Shown piece by piece: positions 36,914-45,668 of a stretch of DNA of 64,000 bases (positions are counted from its first letter, which is position 1; the number at the start of each line of letters is the position of its first letter). The translations under genes and the position numbers were made by a program. Origin of the DNA: Taibaiella sp. (GTDB lineage: Bacteria > Bacteroidota > Bacteroidia > Chitinophagales > Chitinophagaceae); contig JACDGL010000004.1 of the NCBI GenBank assembly GCA_013815385.1, positions 62,001 through 126,000 of the forward strand. The letters run 5' to 3'. Below the pieces are notes generated by a model. The model did no database searches and had not been told where the DNA came from. It worked only from the letters and a program-made list of their open reading frames with translations.

Positions 36914-37735
36914 TTATCGTTTCTCCAGCACCATAGCAGGATACCGGAATGCGCCGCTCTTAAATCCTGCACGCATAGCTTTGAACGACTGCAAGAACCC
37001 GGTAAGTTCTTTACTATGTTTGCTTGCCAGCCCCCATATTACCTTGGGCTTAATGGATTCGGAAGTGATATCCCAGGTGCGTGATACAGCGCTACTTATG
37101 TCCTCATAATATAGCAGCCGGAATCCATGATTTTGTATATGGGACTCATATTCCGAAAAGGAAGGTAGCTGCACCAGCATTCCTTTTTCTATGGGGTCTA
37201 TATACTTCTGTACCTCCTCTTTGCTAAGCCCATCATCCTTCAGCCAGTCCGTAATGCACATCTTCCCGCCCGGCCTCAGCAGTTCGCTGGCTCTCCTGAA
37301 AAGATTATCCCGGTTATTCAAATGAGAGATCATCTCGACCGACCATACTATATCAAAAGTTCCCTTTACAGATATATGATTAGCATCGTCGACCATAAAA
37401 CGGGGGGGATTCTTAACCTTTAAAGCCGCGGCAGATGCAGTGGCCATAGCTACCTGCACCGGACTAATGGTAATACCTGTTACATCGCATCTGTATTTAG
37501 TTGCCAGGTATATGGAAGTGCCTCCAATACCACAGCCCACATCCAGTACTTTACTACCCTTCTTCAGTGATGACTTCTGAATCAGTAACTGAATTAGATT
37601 TTCAGCAGCCTCTTCTTTACTTTCCTTTCCTGTTATCCAATACCCGTGATGAATGTGATTTCCCCATAACTGCTCGTAATAAGGAGAAGCAAAATCGTAA
37701 TGCTGCTGAATCTTTGAAGTGACATTATAGCTCAT
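36914..37735 (-). CDS. SAM-dependent class I methyltransferase (tocopherol/sterol methyltransferase-like)
   Basis: A 273-residue soluble enzyme with motif I VLDVGCGIGGTSIYLA (about 64-79), post-I DVTGITISPVQVAMA, and motif II FDIVWSVEMISHL. The N-terminal QQHYDFASPYYEQLWGNHIHHGYW is the signature of the gamma-tocopherol/sterol/cyclopropane type group that methylates lipids and small aromatics. The substrate is unknown. It is a single gene on the minus strand between the tRNA and the copper island; no promoter was recognised. Confidence 0.82.
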   Translation of the reverse strand: MSYNVTSKIQQHYDFASPYYEQLWGNHIHHGYWITGKESKEEAAENLIQLLIQKSSLKKGSKVLDVGCGIGGTSIYLATKYRCDVTGITISPVQVAMATASAAALKVKNPPRFMVDDANHISVKGTFDIVWSVEMISHLNNRDNLFRRASELLRPGGKMCITDWLKDDGLSKEEVQKYIDPIEKGMLVQLPSFSEYESHIQNHGFRLLYYEDISSAVSRTWDITSESIKPKVIWGLASKHSKELTGFLQSFKAMRAGFKSGAFRYPAMVLEKR

Positions 37736-37926
37736 GGTAAATAAATTTTATAGCAAACAACTCCTTAGCAAATTTATCAGCTCTCTTCAAAAGTAAAAAT
37801 TAAGGATTCCCCTATTAATCAGCAAATAGTAATTCTAGCAACCGTCGTACTGATATGTTTTCCAAAATGTAGTTCTCTGGCAGATCTTGACAACCTGATA
37901 TTAATTAAAATAAATATTCCTACCTC

Positions 37927-37956
37927 TTGCTATATAGTTTTTTATAAGTATTTTTG
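37927..37956 (+). promoter_or_regulatory. Promoter of the first HYC_CC_PP gene
   Basis: TTG (37927-37929), 19 bases, TATTTTTG (37949-37956): both elements and spacing match the Bacteroidota primary promoter. The start would be near 37963, 5 bases before the ATG at 37968. Confidence 0.7.
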
Positions 37957-37967
37957 AAATATCTATA

Positions 37968-38354
37968 ATGAAAAAGGGATTAGCCATACTTCTTATTTTT
38001 AGTTATGCTTTGGTAGCTACCGGAGCTGCTATTTCATTTCATTATTGTGGTGGCAATCTAAAATACATTGGATTTTCTCCTGATAAAGAGGATAAGGGAT
38101 GCTGCGGAACAAAAAAGAAAGATAAATGCTGTAAAGACAAACTGGTAAAGGTTGCAAAACAAGATCACCGAAAAGCGGTGTCTAAAATTTCTATTGCACC
38201 TCTTAGTTTTATCGGTATTATTTATTTTCCCGAATATATTTGTAGGACCCATAATAATTTCATAGTACCTAATGGGTCTTTTCATCTACGTCCCCCACCC
38301 TTAGGTACGGGAACAGCACCACTATACATTTTGCACTCCTCGTTCCTGATCTGA
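37968..38354 (+). CDS. HYC_CC_PP family exported protein (copy 1)
   Basis: A 128-residue protein with an N-terminal hydrophobic segment (about 4-22) that acts as signal peptide or anchor. It has the three motifs that name the family: FHYCGG (HYC at 25-27), GCCGTKK and KCCKDK (CC pairs at 45-46 and 54-55), and a PPP run near residue 109. The Cys/Lys-rich loop looks able to bind a soft metal. The family is small, Bacteroidota-specific and not functionally defined; its place at the edge of a copper island, with a paralogue at 45790-46191, suggests a periplasmic or outer-membrane role in copper handling. It is likely monocistronic: a weak hairpin (TCGTTCC/GGAACGA) follows it. Confidence 0.82.
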   Translation: MKKGLAILLIFSYALVATGAAISFHYCGGNLKYIGFSPDKEDKGCCGTKKKDKCCKDKLVKVAKQDHRKAVSKISIAPLSFIGIIYFPEYICRTHNNFIVPNGSFHLRPPPLGTGTAPLYILHSSFLI

Positions 38355-38564
38355 CCTCTTAAATGCTATTAGAGGGAACGATCTATTATATATATAGATA
38401 GATCAAAACGTAGTAAGCCTAAATCGGTTTATTCCTATTTATTGCATAATCACCTATATAAGGGGGGAAGTGATTTAGACCGAATCCATTCAATAAATTT
38501 TCAAATTAATACCCTATACAAGAAGGGGTTTAAAAAAATAAATAATCATCTAAATTAAAAAAAA

Positions 38565-39347
38565 ATGAAAAAGATTATTCTACTTAATGTAATTCTATTT
38601 TCTGCTCTATTTTCCAAAGCACAGACCACTGCTATGGATTTTAATACTGTAAGCTGTTCCGGAACCCCGGTCCATCTTTTCTCTGATCTGGACGGCGGTA
38701 AGGCTGTAATATTATTTTATTATATGGCAAGTTGCAGTTCGTGCCCACCACAAGCTCAAAAGATACAGGTGATGATCAATAATATTAACGCCATACATCC
38801 TGGAAAAGTAAAAGCTTATGCCTTTCCATTTAATAATACAACCGGCTGTACTTATTCACAATCATGGGTAGCATCTAATTCAGTTCCAATATACGTTTCT
38901 ATGGATAGCGGTGCAGCGTCAGTTGCACACTATGGTGGCTTCGGGATGCCTACTGTAGTACTGGTAGGCGGCAGCAACCATAGAGTAATGTTTTCATCGC
39001 AGAGCTTTAGCACCAGCGATACCACGACTATGAAGGATAGTATCCTGGCATTGATAGCCCCAACAGGGATCAATGAAACACACAACTATGTAAGCAACAT
39101 AAATGTATACCCAAACCCTGCTGTAAATACTGTAACAATATCAATGGATCTGAAAATGCAAAGTAATTTGCTGATAGATATGGTAGATGTAGCAGGTAAG
39201 CAAGTAGCCGTGATCAGCAATAATAAATCTGCCACTGGTACTGTATTGCAACATTTTAATACAGCGGCATTAGCAAGTGGTATATATACCATCCGCGTAA
39301 ATGTAAATGGTGAAATACTAAACAAACAAATTAATGTTGTACACTAA
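38565..39347 (+). CDS. T9SS-secreted thioredoxin-fold protein
   Basis: A 260-residue exported protein: signal peptide (1-20), a thioredoxin/AhpC-like domain (about 25-165) with SCSSCPP (CxxC at 57 and 60) and the cis-Pro segment GGFGMPTVVLVGG, then a T9SS type A sorting domain (VYPNPAVNTVTISM, then SGIYTIRVNVNG). The CSSC pair could reduce or form disulfides at the cell surface or bind a metal. It begins the run of copper genes and overlaps the next gene by 14 bases. The 210-base gap before it has no recognisable promoter, though it is AT-rich. Confidence 0.85.
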   Translation: MKKIILLNVILFSALFSKAQTTAMDFNTVSCSGTPVHLFSDLDGGKAVILFYYMASCSSCPPQAQKIQVMINNINAIHPGKVKAYAFPFNNTTGCTYSQSWVASNSVPIYVSMDSGAASVAHYGGFGMPTVVLVGGSNHRVMFSSQSFSTSDTTTMKDSILALIAPTGINETHNYVSNINVYPNPAVNTVTISMDLKMQSNLLIDMVDVAGKQVAVISNNKSATGTVLQHFNTAALASGIYTIRVNVNGEILNKQINVVH

Positions 39348-40023
39348 GCATATTAAAACAAGTATGATATTGATAGCCGTTTTTATTACGGCTATCAATA
39401 TTTCTTTTGGCCAAAGCTATTATAACTCACCTAATGACACTATTACCAGTAATGTTACATCCAACCACGTAAGTGTATTTAACATTACACAGGTACACCC
39501 AACCACCGATACAATACATTTAAAATGGTATAAACTAAGCGTTATTATGCCTGCTACCTGGGAAGCAAGCATTTGTGATAACGGCGATTGCTTTACTTCA
39601 CTGCTGGATAGTGGTATGATGATACCAATAGTACCTGGTGATGATGGGCTAATGAGCTTACATATAAATCCCAAATTTGAAACAGGTATCGGTATTATAC
39701 GATATACCATTTTTGCGACAAATACACCCACGCATATTGATACCCTTACATGGATCATTAATGCAACAGGGACCACCAGTACTATAGAAGTGAATACTGC
39801 CCAACCAATTATCAGCAACTCCTATAAAAATATTATTTGTAAAAACCTGAATGGTAATTTTTCAACTGCGCTTTTATATGACGGAAACGGGAAATTATTA
39901 CTTCAAAAAAATATTCACGGTGAGGAAATAAATATCTCTACGGTGGAATACAGCTCACAAATACTTATTCTTCAACTCACAGGAAAGAAACGTTTCACTA
40001 CAAGGTTTTTAAACCATCAATAG
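39334..40023 (+). CDS. Exported protein with T9SS-like C-terminus
   Basis: A 229-residue protein with a signal peptide (about 10-26 if the first ATG is used; ATG 39364 would remove the extra N-terminal residues and avoid the overlap). The middle (about 40-150) is beta-rich with no recognised family; it contains ATWEASICDNGDCFT and IPIVPGDDGLMSLHI. The last 70 residues (ALLYDGNGKLLLQKNIHGEEINIS...) resemble the second half of a T9SS type A domain, but the YPNP start motif is missing. It is 2 bases before the multicopper oxidase gene and so is cotranscribed. The function is unknown. Confidence 0.65.
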   Translation: MLYTKHIKTSMILIAVFITAINISFGQSYYNSPNDTITSNVTSNHVSVFNITQVHPTTDTIHLKWYKLSVIMPATWEASICDNGDCFTSLLDSGMMIPIVPGDDGLMSLHINPKFETGIGIIRYTIFATNTPTHIDTLTWIINATGTTSTIEVNTAQPIISNSYKNIICKNLNGNFSTALLYDGNGKLLLQKNIHGEEINISTVEYSSQILILQLTGKKRFTTRFLNHQ

Positions 40024-40025
40024 TA

Positions 40026-41744
40026 ATGACAAATATTTTCAGGCTTGCTGTATTTGTGTCATTCATATCGATAAATAGTTTCGCCCAAAATGTTTTGAAC
40101 ATACCCCCAGCGCTTACGGGTACCAGCTTTAATTTAAACATACAAAGCGGTTCACAAGTCTTTTATACAGGCACTACCACCCCTACCTATGGCATTAATG
40201 GGCCCTGGATGTCGCCCACCATTATAGTAAATAGGGGCGATAGTGTAACCCTGAATGTAATAAACCACCTTCCGGTAAAAACTACCATGCATTGGCATGG
40301 GCTACATGTAGCCCCACAAAATGACGGGGGGCCTAACCAGATCATTAACCCGGGTACTACCTGGAGTCCTACATTCAAAATAAGAAATAATGCCAGCACC
40401 TATTGGTACCATCCTCATGGAGCAGGACAAACAGACCCGCAGGTATCTAAAGGACTAGCAGGCATTCTGATAGTACATGACAGCGCTGAACTAGCATTAA
40501 ATATTCCACACACTTATGGTATAGATGATGTACCACTGATAATACAAACCAAAGCATTTGATGTACTGCAGCAGATAGCTATTGCTACCGATATGGATAC
40601 AGCTATTTTCGTGAATGGTACATTAAATCCTTATTATAACACCCCAGCGCAAGTAATACGTTTCCGGCTATTGAACGGCAGCAGCATGCGTAGCTATGAT
40701 CTGGGACTATCAAATGGACAGATAATATACCAGATAGGCACTGATGGTGGCTTATTAGATACCCCAATTGCCCTAACGCGGTTATTATTATCTCCTGGTG
40801 AACGTGCAGAAATTCTCATTAACTTTTCTGCTATGACAGGACAAACTGTTTATCTTAAAAGTTTTGCTTCCGAATTGCCGACCGGTATATATGGGGCACA
40901 TACAATAGGAAGCGGTAGAGACACTATCCCCGAATACACCACTAACCTATTGAATGGCACTGATTTTAATTTGCTAAAGTTAAAAATAGTGGCAGCAACA
41001 TCAAGCCCTGTTACCAGTATCCCTCCTTACCTGGTTCCTCTAATCCCTTACCTACCTTCGGCAGCAACTAATACCAGGACCATTGTATTGGATACAATAC
41101 GCTTATTGCCAGGCGAGATACCTAACCGTGCTGAGGGGCCATTTGGAATGAATAATAGAAGTTTCGACATGGACACTATCAATGAAACAGTGTATCTGAA
41201 TACAACTGAAATATGGACAATTAAGAATAATACTTTAATAGCTCATCCCTTTCATATCCACAATGTGCAATTCAATATAATTGAAGAACATGGCATAGCC
41301 CTACCCGCAAAGAAAAGAGGATGGAAAGATGTACTACTGGTTATGCCAATGGATAGTATAAAGTTTTTGACAAGGTTTGAAACTTTTGCCAATCCGGCTA
41401 TTCCGTATATGTACCATTGTCATTTGCTCCATCATGAAGACGATGGTATGATGGGCCAATTTGTAGTTATGGACGGCAGTACTAGTACTCAGGAAATAAA
41501 TAATAAGCCGGATGACCTGATAATATATCCAAACCCTACCAGTGGGTTATTAAACATTCAAACAAAAAAAGTTCTGGCAAATAACAACATAATTAACATT
41601 TACAATACGACTGGTCAGCTTATTTATACAGCTAAATTGACAAATACTTGTACAGTAAATACGAGTGGATGGAATAAGGGCATATACAACGTGGTATACA
41701 TGGGTAGCGGCGAATGTAACCACAAAACATTTATTGTAGAGTAG
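40026..41744 (+). CDS. T9SS-secreted multicopper oxidase
   Basis: A 572-residue exported laccase/CueO-like enzyme: signal peptide (1-20), three cupredoxin domains, and all four copper-ligand motifs: HWHGLH (89-94), WYHPHG (127-132), HPFHIH (about 405-410) and HCHLLHHEDDGMM (about 463-475, the T1 Cys with an axial Met). It would oxidise Cu(I) or organic substrates with O2 and give water. The C-terminal 75 residues are a T9SS type A sorting domain (IYPNPTSGLLNIQ, then KGIYNVVYM), so it works outside the outer membrane, unlike periplasmic CueO. It is 27 bases before the His-rich lipoprotein gene. Confidence 0.93.
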   Translation: MTNIFRLAVFVSFISINSFAQNVLNIPPALTGTSFNLNIQSGSQVFYTGTTTPTYGINGPWMSPTIIVNRGDSVTLNVINHLPVKTTMHWHGLHVAPQNDGGPNQIINPGTTWSPTFKIRNNASTYWYHPHGAGQTDPQVSKGLAGILIVHDSAELALNIPHTYGIDDVPLIIQTKAFDVLQQIAIATDMDTAIFVNGTLNPYYNTPAQVIRFRLLNGSSMRSYDLGLSNGQIIYQIGTDGGLLDTPIALTRLLLSPGERAEILINFSAMTGQTVYLKSFASELPTGIYGAHTIGSGRDTIPEYTTNLLNGTDFNLLKLKIVAATSSPVTSIPPYLVPLIPYLPSAATNTRTIVLDTIRLLPGEIPNRAEGPFGMNNRSFDMDTINETVYLNTTEIWTIKNNTLIAHPFHIHNVQFNIIEEHGIALPAKKRGWKDVLLVMPMDSIKFLTRFETFANPAIPYMYHCHLLHHEDDGMMGQFVVMDGSTSTQEINNKPDDLIIYPNPTSGLLNIQTKKVLANNNIINIYNTTGQLIYTAKLTNTCTVNTSGWNKGIYNVVYMGSGECNHKTFIVE

Positions 41745-41771
41745 GCATAGTTATAATTAAAAACACAAACC

Positions 41772-42275
41772 ATGAAAAGCAACCTAACATTATTTATTGC
41801 GTTTGTACTCCTGATATCCTGCAATAAAAAGGATACAACAACCAATAATGGCACAGCGACGGTATTGCTTGCAACGCAAGATTCAGTTGCTGCAGTAAAT
41901 ATGCAACAGGAAGAAATATCAATGAGCCAAATGCTGGACAGCATGTTGGGTACACCACATCATACACTACAGGTACACTGGGACAGTCTTTATCATTACC
42001 ACGATTCGCTGTTTTGGCACCACCACGATTTTTACCATCACCATACTGCTTCTGATGATGACCATCATCACGAGTGGATGCATGAGGATTCAACATCTTT
42101 CTACCATCATCATCATTACCATCATCATTATCCAGGCCATGAGATGGATTCCCTGATCATTATTACCGATCATCCCGGACATGATAATAGTGACCATCAT
42201 TTTCATGGCCACACCCTAACTGATCATCATATTGCAGACTCACTCTATGAGGTAGATGAACATCATCATCCATAA
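41772..42275 (+). CDS. Histidine-rich lipoprotein, predicted metal binder
   Basis: A 167-residue lipoprotein. The lipobox is LLISC (Cys17 lipidated). From residue 63 on it holds 34 histidines in about 105 residues, in runs such as FYHHHHYHHHY, interleaved with Asp/Glu. This composition fits Cu(II), Zn or Ni binding, on the membrane or cell surface. No other domain is seen. It lies between the multicopper oxidase and the AraC regulator in the same transcript unit. The His run codons are cat/cac mixed, so it is not a simple DNA microsatellite. It has no named family that I recognise. Confidence 0.8.
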   Translation: MKSNLTLFIAFVLLISCNKKDTTTNNGTATVLLATQDSVAAVNMQQEEISMSQMLDSMLGTPHHTLQVHWDSLYHYHDSLFWHHHDFYHHHTASDDDHHHEWMHEDSTSFYHHHHYHHHYPGHEMDSLIIITDHPGHDNSDHHFHGHTLTDHHIADSLYEVDEHHHP

Positions 42276-42289
42276 GGCTGATAATTATT

Positions 42290-42853
42290 ATGAAATTATT
42301 CATTAAAAATATGGTCTGTGACCGTTGCATAATGGTTGTAAGGTCTGAATTGGAAAAACTTGGTTTGCATCCGGGTACGGTAACATTAGGTGAAGCGGAG
42401 ATAACTGAAACAGAACTTTCGCCTAATAAAATTGAAGGAGTAAGCAGGGCGCTGACATTGCTCGGTTTTGAGATAATGGATGACCGCAAAAGCCGGATTA
42501 TAGAGAAAATTAAAAATATTATCATCCAGCTAGTGCATCATTCTATAAATGGAACTTTAAAGGTCAACTTATCTGACCATATAGCAGCTGAACTACATTA
42601 TGATTACAACTACTTAAGTACCCTGTTCTCAGAAGTAGAAGGCATCCCAATTGAAAAGTATCTTATTCGACAAAAGATAGAGAAAGCAAAAGAACTGCTG
42701 GTATACGACGAGCTGAATATATCTGAAATAGCATATAATCTTGGTTACAGCAGCGTATCGCACTTAAGCAGCCAATTTAAACAGGTAACCGGATTTACGC
42801 CTTCCCATTTTAAAAACATAAAGGAAAGGCGCAAACCACTGGATAAACTGTAA
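42290..42853 (+). CDS. AraC-type regulator with N-terminal HMA-like metal domain
   Basis: A 187-residue protein. Residues 1-75 look like a heavy-metal-associated (HMA) ferredoxin-like fold: KNMVCDRCIMVVRSEL with CxxC at 10 and 13, ending FEIMDD before a linker. Residues about 85-185 are an AraC DNA-binding domain with two helix-turn-helix units (LSTLFSEVEG; ISEIAYNLGYSSVSHLSSQF). I infer a one-component sensor in which Cu(I) binding to CxxC changes DNA binding. It lies 14 bases after the His-rich lipoprotein and 79 before copA; the operator-like repeats sit between it and copA. Not to be confused with the second AraC gene at 49570. Confidence 0.85.
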   Translation: MKLFIKNMVCDRCIMVVRSELEKLGLHPGTVTLGEAEITETELSPNKIEGVSRALTLLGFEIMDDRKSRIIEKIKNIIIQLVHHSINGTLKVNLSDHIAAELHYDYNYLSTLFSEVEGIPIEKYLIRQKIEKAKELLVYDELNISEIAYNLGYSSVSHLSSQFKQVTGFTPSHFKNIKERRKPLDKL

Positions 42854-42883
42854 ATTCTGTAAATCATTCAGGTAATTCTGTAA
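42853..42883 (+). promoter_or_regulatory. Direct-repeat operator candidate before copA
   Basis: AATTCTGTAA occurs twice, at 42853-42862 and 42874-42883, exactly 21 bp apart (two helical turns). A -7-like box GACCTTTG lies 21 bases further on (42905-42912), so the second half-site would overlap the -33 position. The layout is that of AraC-family activator sites. Confidence 0.6.
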
Positions 42884-42932
42884 CAACCGGCAGATAACCT
42901 TACAGACCTTTGCCTTATCAAAATGTATAGAT

Positions 42933-45356
42933 ATGGCAGCTACAAATAACACCTTCTACATACCGCTTGAGGGGGTTGAAAGTGAGCATTGTGCCCTTAT
43001 AGTAGACAAGGGATTAAGCAATATAAAAGGAATTTCAACACATAAAGTAGAGCTAAACAATAGACGGGCAGTTATAGAAACAAATGACGCATTGGCAATA
43101 GTACCGCTTACTGTAAAAACGATAAGGGACCTTGGATATGATGTAGATACTGTAACTAAAACATACCCGGTGCTGAACATGACCTGTGCGTCCTGTGCCG
43201 TTAGCAGCGAAAGCATGCTTAAAAACCAGCCAGGTGTACTATCGGCAAGTGTCAACTATGCAAATGCTACAGCCAAAATAGAATATGTACCTACCATAAC
43301 TGATGCTCATCAACTTAAAGCTTCTTTACAGTCTATAGGCTATGACCTGATGATTGATGAAACGGAAGATGCCAAAGAATCTCTGGAAGAACTACATGCG
43401 GAAAAGTTCCAAACGCTAAAGCGTAAAACCATGTGGGCAATTGCATTATCAATACCATTAGTAGTGATAGCAATGTTCTTTATGAATATTCCTTATGCTA
43501 ATTATATAATGTGGGGCCTGGCAACACCTGTATTGCTTGTATTGGGCAACCAGTTCTTTATAGGGGCCTGGCAACAGATTAAGCACAGGTCTGCAAATAT
43601 GGATACGCTTGTAGCACTCAGCACAGGGATTGCCTACCTATTTAGTGTATTCAATACGCTATTCCCAGCCTATTGGCATCGCAGAGGCTTACATGCGCAC
43701 GTGTACTTTGAAGCTGCTGCCGTTGTTATAACATTTATATTGTCAGGTAAGCTTCTTGAAGAAAAAGCGAAGGGTAATACCTCATCGGCTATAAAAAAAC
43801 TAATGGGGCTACAGCCTAAAACTGTAACTGTCATACATAATGGCGGCCACCAGATGGAAATGCCAATAGCCCAGGTAAAACCGGGGGATACCTTACTTAT
43901 GAAGCCCGGAGAAAAAATAGCAGTAGATGGCACTGTAAGCTACGGCAACTCTTTTGTTGACGAAAGTATGATAAGCGGTGAGCCTGTACCTATAGAGAAA
44001 AAAATACAGGATAAAGTGCTGGCCGGGACAATTAATCAAAAAGGCAGCTTTCAGTTCACCGCAGAAAAGGTGGGTGATGATACGCTGCTGGCACAAATCA
44101 TAAAAATGGTGCAGGATGCACAAGGCAGCAAAGCTCCCGTACAAAAGTTAGTAGATAAGATAGCAGGTATTTTTGTACCGATAGTTATCGGTATTGCCGT
44201 ATTAACGCTTTTTATATGGATACTCGCAGGTGGACATAATGGCTTTACCCAAGGACTATTAGCTATGGTAACTGTGCTGGTAATAGCCTGCCCCTGTGCT
44301 TTAGGGCTGGCTACGCCTACCGCAATTATGGTAGGTATAGGAAAAGGAGCGGAGCACGGAATACTAATAAAAGATGCACAAAGCCTGGAGCTTGCTAAAA
44401 AAATAAATGCTGTTGTATTAGATAAGACAGGAACTATTACTGAGGGAAAACCAATAGTAACAAATATATTATGGCTGAATGGTAACGAGGATAATGCATC
44501 TGTATTAGCTTCTATAGAAAAACAATCGGAGCACCCACTGGCTGAAGCGGTAGTGAAACATCTAAACATTTCCAATTATCTACCTGTACAAAACTTTGAA
44601 AGTATTACCGGCGCAGGTGCGAAGGCTGAAGTGAATAGCCGAACGTATTATGTAGGTACTACTAAACTACTGGGAGTGAATGATATAAAGGTAAGCGACT
44701 CCCTAATACAGGCCTCCCAAAAGTGGCTAAGCGAGGCTAAGACAGTGATCTATTTTAGCGACAGCATAGAGGCAATTGCAGTAATAGCTATTGCTGATAA
44801 AATAAAGGAATCATCTATTGCCGCAATTAAACAGCTACAGGGCGCAGGAATAGAAGTATATATGCTGACAGGTGATAACCAAGCTACTGCCAAAGCTATT
44901 GCAGCGCAGGCAGGCATCAGTGAATATAAAGCCGACGTATTACCTGCTGATAAAGCAACCTTTATAAAGACCTTGCAAAAGCAAGGCAAAATTGTTGCTA
45001 TGGTTGGTGATGGCATTAATGACAGTAACGCGCTGGCGCAGGCTGATGTAAGCATAGCCATGGGTAAGGGCAGTGACATAGCAATGGATGTAGCCCATAT
45101 GACCATTATCTCATCGGACCTTACAAGGATACCGGAGGCTATTAAGCTCTCTGGCTATACTGTTGCCGCTATCAGGCAAAATCTATTCTGGGCATTTATC
45201 TATAACCTAATTGGTATTCCCCTGGCAGCGGGAATTCTTTACCCAATAAATGGATTCCTGATCAATCCGATGATAGCCGGCGCCGCAATGGCGTTAAGCT
45301 CCGTAAGTGTTGTGAGCAATAGCCTGAGACTTAAATGGAAAAAGATCAGTGCCTGA
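42933..45356 (+). CDS. copA: Copper-translocating P1B-type ATPase
   Basis: An 807-residue inner-membrane pump that exports Cu(I) from the cytoplasm using ATP. It has two N-terminal HMA domains: the second is intact (MTCASCAV, CxxC at 85 and 88), the first is degenerate (VESEHCALIV, only one Cys). Then come the P1B motifs: ISGEP (about 347), membrane motif CPC at 453-455 (IACPCALGLATPTA), DKTGT at 497-501, SEHPLAEAV (the HP motif, 534-535), GDGIND at 692-697, and YN plus MALSSVSVVSNS in the last helices, which mark Cu(I) selectivity. It is the core gene of the island and has its own promoter region with a direct repeat. Confidence 0.97.
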   Translation: MAATNNTFYIPLEGVESEHCALIVDKGLSNIKGISTHKVELNNRRAVIETNDALAIVPLTVKTIRDLGYDVDTVTKTYPVLNMTCASCAVSSESMLKNQPGVLSASVNYANATAKIEYVPTITDAHQLKASLQSIGYDLMIDETEDAKESLEELHAEKFQTLKRKTMWAIALSIPLVVIAMFFMNIPYANYIMWGLATPVLLVLGNQFFIGAWQQIKHRSANMDTLVALSTGIAYLFSVFNTLFPAYWHRRGLHAHVYFEAAAVVITFILSGKLLEEKAKGNTSSAIKKLMGLQPKTVTVIHNGGHQMEMPIAQVKPGDTLLMKPGEKIAVDGTVSYGNSFVDESMISGEPVPIEKKIQDKVLAGTINQKGSFQFTAEKVGDDTLLAQIIKMVQDAQGSKAPVQKLVDKIAGIFVPIVIGIAVLTLFIWILAGGHNGFTQGLLAMVTVLVIACPCALGLATPTAIMVGIGKGAEHGILIKDAQSLELAKKINAVVLDKTGTITEGKPIVTNILWLNGNEDNASVLASIEKQSEHPLAEAVVKHLNISNYLPVQNFESITGAGAKAEVNSRTYYVGTTKLLGVNDIKVSDSLIQASQKWLSEAKTVIYFSDSIEAIAVIAIADKIKESSIAAIKQLQGAGIEVYMLTGDNQATAKAIAAQAGISEYKADVLPADKATFIKTLQKQGKIVAMVGDGINDSNALAQADVSIAMGKGSDIAMDVAHMTIISSDLTRIPEAIKLSGYTVAAIRQNLFWAFIYNLIGIPLAAGILYPINGFLINPMIAGAAMALSSVSVVSNSLRLKWKKISA

Positions 45357-45365
45357 TGCCCTGAA

Positions 45366-45396
45366 AATTATGAAAACAATACAGGGAATCCTGTAA
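45366..45396 (+). promoter_or_regulatory. Related operator candidate before the CopZ-like gene
   Basis: AATCCTGTAA (45387-45396) matches the copA half-site in 9 of 10 bases, and AATTATGAAA (45366-45375), exactly 21 bp before it, matches in 8 of 10. GAACTTTG (45419-45426) follows 22 bases on, close to the copA spacing of 21. Confidence 0.5.
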
Positions 45397-45450
45397 CAAC
45401 TAATAGAAGGATCTCAGTGAACTTTGTAATTCAATATAAAACATCCCGAA

Positions 45451-45666
45451 ATGAACACTTTAAAATTTAAGACAAATATTAATTGCGCAGGTTGCGAAAC
45501 CAAAGTAACCCCAGCCCTTGACAATACGGTGGGAGCAAGTAACTGGCAGGTAAACACACAAACAACTGACAAAATATTGACCATTGTTTCAGATAAGATG
45601 GGGGCTGATGATGTAATTGAAGTACTACAGAAAGCGGGATTTAAAGCCGAACAATTAAACAACTAA
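45451..45666 (+). CDS. copZ: CopZ-like cytoplasmic HMA copper chaperone
   Basis: A 71-residue single HMA domain with no signal peptide. The metal motif is NCAGCETKV (CxxC at about 13 and 16). Such chaperones carry Cu(I) to the CopA pump or to the copper sensor. Its own operator-like site upstream links it to copA. A very short ORF (45669-45725) begins 2 bases after its stop. Confidence 0.9.
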   Translation: MNTLKFKTNINCAGCETKVTPALDNTVGASNWQVNTQTTDKILTIVSDKMGADDVIEVLQKAGFKAEQLNN

Positions 45667-45668
45667 TC

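Noticed and set aside
36851-37084. 77-codon plus-strand ORF after the tRNA terminator
   Set aside because: Opposite the methyltransferase C-terminus; a shadow.
38340-38381. TCGTTCC/GGAACGA inverted repeat after the first HYC_CC_PP gene
   Set aside because: The arms are short, with an 8-base bulge and no T-run, so I could not call it a terminator with confidence.
42005-42275. cat/cac repeat in the His-rich gene read as a microsatellite
   Set aside because: Codons are mixed and broken by other residues, and the frame and lipobox are intact; it is coding.
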